A DNA stretch of 6,174 nt, taken from assembly GCA_021852245.1 (NCBI GenBank), contig JAJZNY010000099.1, positions 1-6,174 on the forward strand, written 5' to 3'. The translations under genes were made by a program, and so were the position numbers. Under the pieces are notes generated by a model. The model made no database searches, was not told the origin of the DNA, and worked only from the letters and a program-made list of their open reading frames with translations. This document shows, in pieces, positions 1-6,174 of this stretch. Source of the stretch: Planctomycetota bacterium. GTDB lineage: Bacteria; Planctomycetota; Phycisphaerae; WQYP01. Every line of letters begins with the position of its first letter. The first letter of the stretch is position 1.

Positions 1-335
1 TCAGGCGCGGTCTTTCTGTTAAAAAGGCAGCCCTGCTCAGCTATCTGATTGCCATCGTGTTTGTGGGGTTTGCCTTTATTATTGTGCTGATCCCGACGAC
101 CATGGCTCTGGCCCTTTATATGGTGCTCTTTGCGTGGTTGGTGATCGTGGCATTCAAAATCGGCATGGTTTCATGGAGCCCGAAATCCGGCAAGGCGATG
201 GAGACATCGCCGCCCCTGCAGGCGGGCACTGTCCTCAGCGCCCCGCCGCTGGCCTCCGTCAGTGGAGCCAGTACTCCATCGACGGAAGCTAAATCTACCG
301 ATCCCACCGCTACATCTCGCCCACAGATTGTTTAA
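1..335 (+). CDS. C-terminal fragment of a membrane protein, possibly a WecA/TagO-type polyprenyl-phosphate sugar-phosphate transferase
   Basis: The reading frame is open from the left edge (first full codon at position 3) to a TAA at 333-335, so the true start lies outside the window; the GTG at 57 is inside a membrane segment and is not a credible start. The 110 visible residues begin RRGLSVKKAALLSYL. Two hydrophobic segments follow at about residues 9-30 and 34-56, and then a Ser/Thr/Pro/Ala-rich, probably disordered tail at 57-110. The opening Arg-rich GLS motif followed by a hydrophobic helix resembles the last cytoplasmic loop and terminal helices of the WecA/TagO/Rfe family (after the HxxHR-type region), which moves a sugar phosphate onto undecaprenyl phosphate in envelope glycan synthesis. 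That match is by eye and the catalytic part is not in the window, so another polytopic membrane protein is possible. It converges with smpB across an 87-base gap. Confidence 0.55.
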   Translation, partial: RRGLSVKKAALLSYLIAIVFVGFAFIIVLIPTTMALALYMVLFAWLVIVAFKIGMVSWSPKSGKAMETSPPLQAGTVLSAPPLASVSGASTPSTEAKSTDPTATSRPQIV

Positions 336-422
336 CCCGGATATTGCCCGAATATTCGTTGCGTTCACGCAAGAACGATCGACCCCTCGGGATACTGAGG
401 TCCGGACTGATTCTGTACTTCG

Positions 423-920
423 TCACTCGCGCCGCATGGCACGATCCATCTGACGCCGTGCATCCCGGTCTTTCAGGGTTTGCCGTTTGTCGTATTTCGT
501 CTTGCCCCGGGCCAGTGCGAGGCGCACCTTGGCGAAGCCGTGCTTGAAATAGATTTCCAGCGGAACGAGCGTCAAACCGGGTTGCTTGGCAAGTTCCTGT
601 GAAAGGCGACGGATTTCACGCCGATGCAGCAGCAGGTTTCGCCAGCGTGTGGGGTCATGATTGAGGCGATTGGCCTGTTCATATTCTTCAATATGGCACC
701 CGACCAGCACCACATTACGGCCTCGAATCAGGGCAAATGCGCCGGCAAGCTGCACACGGCCGTTACGGACGGATTTCACCTCGCTGCCCAGCAATGCGAT
801 GCCCGCCTCAACGGTGTCAACCACTTCATAGTCGAAACGCGCCCGACGATTATCGATCCGCGGCGATAGCTTACCGCCGTCATGATCCGATTTTTTCGGG
901 GCTTTTGCACCTTTTTTCAT
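423..920 (-). CDS. smpB: SsrA (tmRNA)-binding protein SmpB
   Basis: SmpB binds tmRNA and delivers it to stalled ribosomes for trans-translation in the cytoplasm. The 165 residues match the family's usual length of about 160. Visible hallmarks in order are a basic N-terminus, NRRARFDYEV at about 24-33, the core motif GSEVKSVR at 45-52, DPTRWRNLLLHRREI at 89-103, and KHGFAKVRLALARGKTKYDKR at 126-146 with a Lys/Arg-rich tail to 165. The tail is the part that folds in the ribosomal decoding and mRNA channel region. The ATG at 920 is chosen because MKKGAKAPKK is a typical SmpB start. The frame stays open to 1103, and an in-frame ATG at 956 would add 12 residues (MANATIGNILSW) unlike the family. 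Neither start has a clear Shine-Dalgarno sequence. The gene ends with TGA at 423-425, is divergent from the PEP-CTERM gene and convergent with the membrane-protein fragment. Identity is secure; the exact start is less so. Confidence 0.95.
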   Translation of the reverse strand: MKKGAKAPKKSDHDGGKLSPRIDNRRARFDYEVVDTVEAGIALLGSEVKSVRNGRVQLAGAFALIRGRNVVLVGCHIEEYEQANRLNHDPTRWRNLLLHRREIRRLSQELAKQPGLTLVPLEIYFKHGFAKVRLALARGKTKYDKRQTLKDRDARRQMDRAMRRE

Positions 921-962
921 CCATGAGAGTATATTCCCAATCGTCGCATTCGCCATCGGCCC

Positions 963-992
963 ATTATTATGAAGTTGGCAAGCATGTGATAA
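963..992 (-). promoter_or_regulatory. candidate sigma-70-like promoter for smpB
   Basis: Read on the minus strand, TTATCA (987-992, 4 of 6 matches to TTGACA) is followed after 18 bases by AATAAT (963-968, 5 of 6 matches to TATAAT). Transcription would begin near 956, giving a leader of roughly 36 bases before the ATG at 920. That would favour the 920 start over the in-frame ATG at 956. The elements are imperfect and AT-rich matches occur by chance, so this is only a candidate. Confidence 0.3.
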
Positions 993-995
993 GCC

Positions 996-1032
996 GCAAA
1001 CCACCGCTTTTGCAAAGCCTCGTTGGTTTTGC
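996..1032. repeat. nested inverted repeat in the smpB / PEP-CTERM gene divergent region
   Basis: The inner hairpin is GCTTT (1006-1010), loop TGC, AAAGC (1014-1018). It lies within outer arms GCAAA-CCA (996-1003) and TGG-T-TTTGC (1024-1032), which pair over 5 plus 3 bases with one bulged T. It sits just upstream of the candidate smpB promoter and between the two divergent genes. It could be an operator, a cruciform-forming site or an RNA structure. No run of T follows on either strand, so it is not a typical terminator. Confidence 0.4.
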
Positions 1033-1035
1033 TGG

Positions 1036-1064
1036 TTCTGCTCCTCAAGCTTTTCCGCTACAAT
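1036..1064 (+). promoter_or_regulatory. weak candidate promoter for the PEP-CTERM aspartic-protease-like gene
   Basis: TACAAT at 1059-1064 matches the -10 consensus at 5 of 6 positions. The hexamer 17 bases upstream, TTCTGC at 1036-1041, matches the -35 consensus at only 2 of 6, so the call depends almost wholly on the -10 box. The implied start near 1071 would leave a leader of about 54 bases. A different sigma factor or an activator is equally possible. Confidence 0.2.
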
Positions 1065-1111
1065 CCGGGTAATCGGAGGCCAGTAAGCAGAGCAGTTCAT
1101 CATTATTAGAC

Positions 1112-1116
1112 GGAGG
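1112..1116 (+). promoter_or_regulatory. strong Shine-Dalgarno sequence fixing the start of the PEP-CTERM gene
   Basis: GGAGG lies 8 bases upstream of the ATG at 1125. This is strong, ideally spaced support for that start, and the encoded protein begins with a plausible Sec signal peptide. Confidence 0.85.
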
Positions 1117-1124
1117 AAACGTCA

Positions 1125-2564
1125 ATGGACCTGTTCTGCGCACCATTTCCCTCAACCACGCGAAAATCTGCCTTGCTTGCAACTTTAGCAACCGCCGGAA
1201 TTCTCGGAGCCACGGCGCCCGTAAGTTTCGCCGGCTCGGTGGATATCTCCGGCGTGTTGCCCGTTGCGGTTGACCAACCGCAGATCAATGCCATCATCAC
1301 CAAACCATCGAACGGCACGGCTTTGACAACGAGCGGTGGATATTCCGTCATTCAAGCCTATCTGGATACCGGCACCAGCAGCATCGTGCTCGCCAACAGC
1401 ACTTGGAATAGCTTGGGTATCAGCCCGGCAACCGTTAACGGGCAGAATGTCGTATTTAATGATGTGGCCATCGGCGGTACGACACCGTTCTACGTCTCGA
1501 GTTCCGGCTATGATATTTCCACCGCTCCGTTCAGTGTTAATACCGATCAGACTCTCGGCGGCACCCCCCCGCCGCTGAGCAGCTTCGGCAATACCGTCGG
1601 CCCGGCGAATTTGGAATTGACCGAGCAGCCCAGCTCGACCAGCATCCTCACTGGTGCCACCGACATCATGGGCATGCCGGTTATGGACGGGAAAGTTACC
1701 GTGCTGGATATCGGCCCGGCGAATCATTTAGCCAATCTCAATAACCTGGGCGAAACCCAGACCTACATCTATGCCCCGGGCACACCGTTTAATCCGTCAA
1801 CACTTAATACCAATCCCGGCATTGTGCCCACCACGTATCAGGTAGGGCTGAGTTATGCATCGTTTCAGCAATTTACATCCGTCTCGCCGACCGATGCCAC
1901 CGACGCCACCTACGCCCCGAACCCGTTCATCGGCGCCAACCCGGTGATGGCTTTCAACGGTCAGACTCAAGCCAACGCACCTCCTGGTGTGACAATCGCT
2001 TTTAATAATTCATCCGCCACCGGCAGTTTCCTCCTCGATACGGGCGCAGCGTCCTCTTTCATTTCGCAGTCAATGGCCGCCAAACTGGGCGTGGAATATG
2101 AGGCCGGTACCTACGGCACCTCCAGCCCGGTTCTGGTATATGCCGCTACGGGCAAGGTTGTGCCCGATCAATTTACCATCCCTCTGGGCGGCGCCGGCGG
2201 CAGTTCCATCACGGCGGCGGGCTTTTATTTGAGTTCGCTTTCGCTTCAGACCAAACAGGGGACGACCATCACCTTTCAAAATGCGCCGGTTGAAGTGCTT
2301 GACGTCACCGTCACCGACCCGACGACCGGAAAATCATTAACGCTTGCCGGCGATCTGGGGATGAATTTTTTCGAGCCCAGTGCCACGGTGGACCTGGGTA
2401 CCGTCAACGCGGCGGCGTTCAATTGGATGACGATTGATCAACCGGATTCGCAGCTCGGATTGATCATGGCAGGGGATAACCCGGTTCCGGAGCCGGCCGC
2501 CCTGTCGCTGCTGCTGGTCGGTGCGCCGGTTCTGCTCGCGCGGCGCAGCCGACGAAGACGTTAA
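1125..2564 (+). CDS. secreted two-lobed pepsin-like aspartic protease (or homologue) with PEP-CTERM sorting tail
   Basis: The 479-residue protein starts at an ATG with a strong upstream GGAGG. Residues 1-36 look like a Sec signal peptide: Arg-Lys at 13-14, a hydrophobic core at about 16-33, and likely cleavage after SFA at 36. Two Asp-Thr-Gly motifs follow: LDTGTSSIV with D81, and LLDTGAASSFI with D305. In both, LG[I/V] comes exactly 16 residues after the Asp. Each lobe later has a hydrophobic-Gly motif, DIMGMP (180-185) and GDLGMNFF (409-416), followed by VTVLDIG (191-197) and ATVDLG (420-425). This repeated DTG...hydrophobic-Gly pattern is the pseudo-twofold layout of pepsin-like proteases, in which the two Asp residues form the active site. 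The C-terminus has PEP at 455-457, a hydrophobic stretch at 458-472 and a basic end at 473-479. This is the PEP-CTERM signal, handled by an exosortase and directing proteins to the cell surface. No cysteine remains in the mature part. The fold is inferred and activity is not shown; substrate unknown. Confidence 0.75.
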   Translation: MDLFCAPFPSTTRKSALLATLATAGILGATAPVSFAGSVDISGVLPVAVDQPQINAIITKPSNGTALTTSGGYSVIQAYLDTGTSSIVLANSTWNSLGISPATVNGQNVVFNDVAIGGTTPFYVSSSGYDISTAPFSVNTDQTLGGTPPPLSSFGNTVGPANLELTEQPSSTSILTGATDIMGMPVMDGKVTVLDIGPANHLANLNNLGETQTYIYAPGTPFNPSTLNTNPGIVPTTYQVGLSYASFQQFTSVSPTDATDATYAPNPFIGANPVMAFNGQTQANAPPGVTIAFNNSSATGSFLLDTGAASSFISQSMAAKLGVEYEAGTYGTSSPVLVYAATGKVVPDQFTIPLGGAGGSSITAAGFYLSSLSLQTKQGTTITFQNAPVEVLDVTVTDPTTGKSLTLAGDLGMNFFEPSATVDLGTVNAAAFNWMTIDQPDSQLGLIMAGDNPVPEPAALSLLLVGAPVLLARRSRRRR

Positions 2565-2621
2565 AACAGCTTGGGCATCCTGCCGGCGTATAATGAAATC
2601 ATCCTGCCTGCCGCAGATATG

Positions 2622-2683
2622 GAAACAGATGCAGAAAAGTTTGCGCTCTGCCGACTCAGATCGAGTCGACGCCCTGTTTCTGC
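2622..2683. repeat. overlapping inverted repeats in the convergent gap between the PEP-CTERM gene and gyrB
   Basis: The 187-base gap holds an inner perfect hairpin, CGACTC (2652-2657), loop AGATC, GAGTCG (2663-2668). Around it are two competing 7-base outer pairings: GAAACAG (2622-2628) with CTGTTTC (2674-2680), and GCAGAAA (2631-2637) with TTTCTGC (2677-2683). Since it separates converging genes, it could act as a transcript-end or RNA-stability structure for either. It lacks a T-run on either strand, so it is not a standard intrinsic terminator. No gene is seen here. Confidence 0.35.
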
Positions 2684-2751
2684 CGCCCCTGGGCCTATTG
2701 CGCTACCGTGGACTCGAGCCCCGTGAGCGCAGCATTCAGAGAGGCAAAATC

Positions 2752-5313
<2,562 letters not shown>

Positions 5314-5340
5314 TCACGGCGGCAGCGTTTGCAACTTCTC

Positions 5341-5361
5341 AAAAGCCGCATCCCATGCGGC
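5341..5361 (-). terminator. terminator-like hairpin between secF and gyrB
   Basis: On the minus strand GCCGCAT (5355-5361) pairs perfectly with ATGCGGC (5345-5351) around a GGG loop and is followed directly by TTTT (5344-5341). The 7-base stem is GC-rich but short and the T-run is only four, so it would be a weak intrinsic terminator. It lies 127 bases past the secF stop and 45 bases before the gyrB start, downstream of the candidate gyrB promoter. It could end secF transcripts or act as an attenuator in the gyrB leader. Confidence 0.45.
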
Positions 5362-5397
5362 AATTTCGGCATTTTCGTGCTGCCCGCGACGCCCTGT

Positions 5398-5427
5398 AAT
5401 ATAGCCGAAAACGTGGAATTTTGACAG
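5398..5427 (-). promoter_or_regulatory. candidate sigma-70-like promoter for gyrB
   Basis: On the minus strand CTGTCA (5422-5427, 4 of 6 matches to the -35 consensus) is followed after 18 bases by TATATT (5398-5403, 5 of 6 matches to the -10 consensus). Transcription would begin near 5391, giving a leader of about 95 bases that includes the 5341-5361 hairpin. It lies in the gap after secF, so gyrB need not depend on read-through from secF. Confidence 0.4.
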
Positions 5428-5487
5428 CCTGCAAGCCGCGCCGCGTCGCCTGTTATTCTGGAGGATTCTCTGGGATTTTCGCGGCCG

Positions 5488-6174
5488 TCAGCCGACAGTT
5501 CCTTCGGCGACAGCCGGGCGCCCGTCGCCGCCCGGAAGTGCTTTATCGGTTTTGGCCGGCTTATCCTTCACGTGCAGCAGCATGGGCGAGGCGATGGCCA
5601 GGGTGCTGTAGGCACCGGTAAATACACCGATGAGCATCGCATAGGCGAAGCCATGCACCCCCGCACCGCCGAAGACATAAAGAATTAATACAACTACAAA
5701 CACGGTAAAGGTGGTCCATACCGTCCGGCCGAAGCACTGGTTGATGGAGTCGTTGACGAGTTTGGCGGTCAGCGGCTGTTTGGCCCGGCCGCGATTTTCA
5801 CGCACACGGTCGAAGATCACAATGGTGTCATTGACGGAATACCCGATGATCGTCAGATAGGCGGCGATCATGGTCATGTTGATTTTGAAGTTGTCCACCA
5901 GCAGAAATTTTCCGATGACGGTTTCGTGGATGAAGACCGCCAGCACAGTGGCCGCCACCGCCACCACGGCATCATGCACCAGCGAGAATATGACGCCGAA
6001 GCCGTAACGGATGCCGCCGAATCGCAGCCAGACATAGATGACAATGAGGAACAGCGAGATGAGCACGGAAGCGACGGCGTTGAGCCGGGCCTCGGCGGCG
6101 ACCTGCGGCGCAAAGCTGGTGATGCCGGCAAGCCCGCCGGAGGTGGTCAGGGCCGTTCGCACGATCCGCCACTC
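5488..6174 (-). CDS. secF: protein translocase subunit SecF (C-terminal part; possibly of a SecDF fusion)
   Basis: SecF works with SecD in the inner membrane to assist SecYEG-dependent protein export using the proton gradient. The frame is open through the right edge, and 228 residues are visible before the TGA at 5488-5490. The N-terminal part is outside the window; the GTG at 6162 is probably an internal valine codon. Numbering from that valine, APQVAAEARLNAV (18-30) leads into a membrane helix ending YVWLRF. Helices lie at about 28-48, 53-78, 96-118, 147-168 and 171-195, matching the last five of SecF's six. The family signature IIGYSVNDTIVIFDRVREN is at 105-123, and SINQ...R...T at 139-150 is also typical. 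The loop at about 79-95 appears longer than in E. coli SecF. A polar tail (196-224) ends the protein. Whether this is a separate SecF or the end of a fused SecDF cannot be told here. gyrB follows in the same direction after 192 bases. Confidence 0.93.
   Translation of the reverse strand, partial: EWRIVRTALTTSGGLAGITSFAPQVAAEARLNAVASVLISLFLIVIYVWLRFGGIRYGFGVIFSLVHDAVVAVAATVLAVFIHETVIGKFLLVDNFKINMTMIAAYLTIIGYSVNDTIVIFDRVRENRGRAKQPLTAKLVNDSINQCFGRTVWTTFTVFVVVLILYVFGGAGVHGFAYAMLIGVFTGAYSTLAIASPMLLHVKDKPAKTDKALPGGDGRPAVAEGTVG

Noticed and set aside
336..422. Small inverted repeats in the first convergent gap (for example TTGCG-TTCA-CGCAA and the palindrome CGAATATTCG).
   Set aside because: Stems are only 4-5 bases or are bulged, with no T-run, so they do not support a terminator call.
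956..1103. N-terminal extension of SmpB up to position 1103.
   Set aside because: The extra residues are unlike the family, no ribosome-binding site is seen, and the extension would run across the non-coding divergent region and the control region of the next gene.
1185..1727. A 180-codon minus-strand open frame opposite the PEP-CTERM gene.
   Set aside because: It is antisense to a gene with a clear signal peptide, protease-like motifs and sorting tail, and it has no recognisable motif of its own.
2589..2594. A perfect TATAAT on the plus strand in the gap after the PEP-CTERM gene.
   Set aside because: No acceptable -35 hexamer lies 16-18 bases upstream (TTGGGC is only 12 bases away), and no plus-strand gene follows.
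5421..5426. TTGACA on the plus strand as a -35 box for a plus-strand promoter.
   Set aside because: The sequence 16-18 bases downstream is GC-rich with no -10 match and no credible plus-strand gene follows.

Overview
The window carries five protein genes in a moderately GC-rich, densely coded bacterial region. The best guess for the source is a bacterium of the Planctomycetota/Verrucomicrobiota group, possibly Phycisphaerae-like. This rests on a secreted protein ending in a canonical PEP-CTERM sorting signal (VPEP, a hydrophobic stretch, then a run of arginines) and on the style of the GyrB and SecF proteins. It is an inference, because no rRNA or other phylogenetic marker is present.

Layout from left to right. 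(1) Positions 1-335, plus strand: the C-terminal end of a membrane protein cut by the window edge. It resembles the last two membrane segments of a WecA/TagO-type polyprenyl-phosphate sugar-phosphate transferase and has a Ser/Thr/Pro/Ala-rich tail. (2) Positions 336-422: a short convergent gap holding only weak hairpins and no convincing terminator. (3) Positions 423-920, minus strand: smpB, the tmRNA partner in ribosome rescue. (4) Positions 921-1124: a divergent intergenic region with a nested inverted repeat and weak promoter-like elements for both flanking genes. (5) Positions 1125-2564, plus strand: a secreted protein with two Asp-Thr-Gly motifs in two pepsin-like lobes and a C-terminal PEP-CTERM tail. 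(6) Positions 2565-2751: a convergent gap with overlapping inverted repeats. (7) Positions 2752-5295, minus strand: complete gyrB. (8) Positions 5296-5487: the gyrB leader, with a candidate promoter and a terminator-like hairpin. (9) Positions 5488-6174, minus strand: the C-terminal part of SecF (or of a SecDF fusion), cut by the right edge.

The genes do not form one pathway. smpB, gyrB and secF are housekeeping genes for translation rescue, DNA supercoiling and protein export. The secreted aspartic-protease-like protein is the accessory element; by its signals it would use the Sec route and then an exosortase, and no exosortase gene lies in the window. secF and gyrB point the same way and could be partly co-transcribed, but the leader hairpin and promoter argue for at least partly separate control of gyrB.

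The observations most worth following are the two-lobed pepsin-like architecture joined to a PEP-CTERM tail, the Gln in place of the usual Asp in the GyrB EGDSAGG motif, and the structured non-coding segments at 996-1032 and 5341-5361. I see no CRISPR array, tRNA, rRNA, insertion sequence or phage gene. No evident undescribed multi-gene system is visible.
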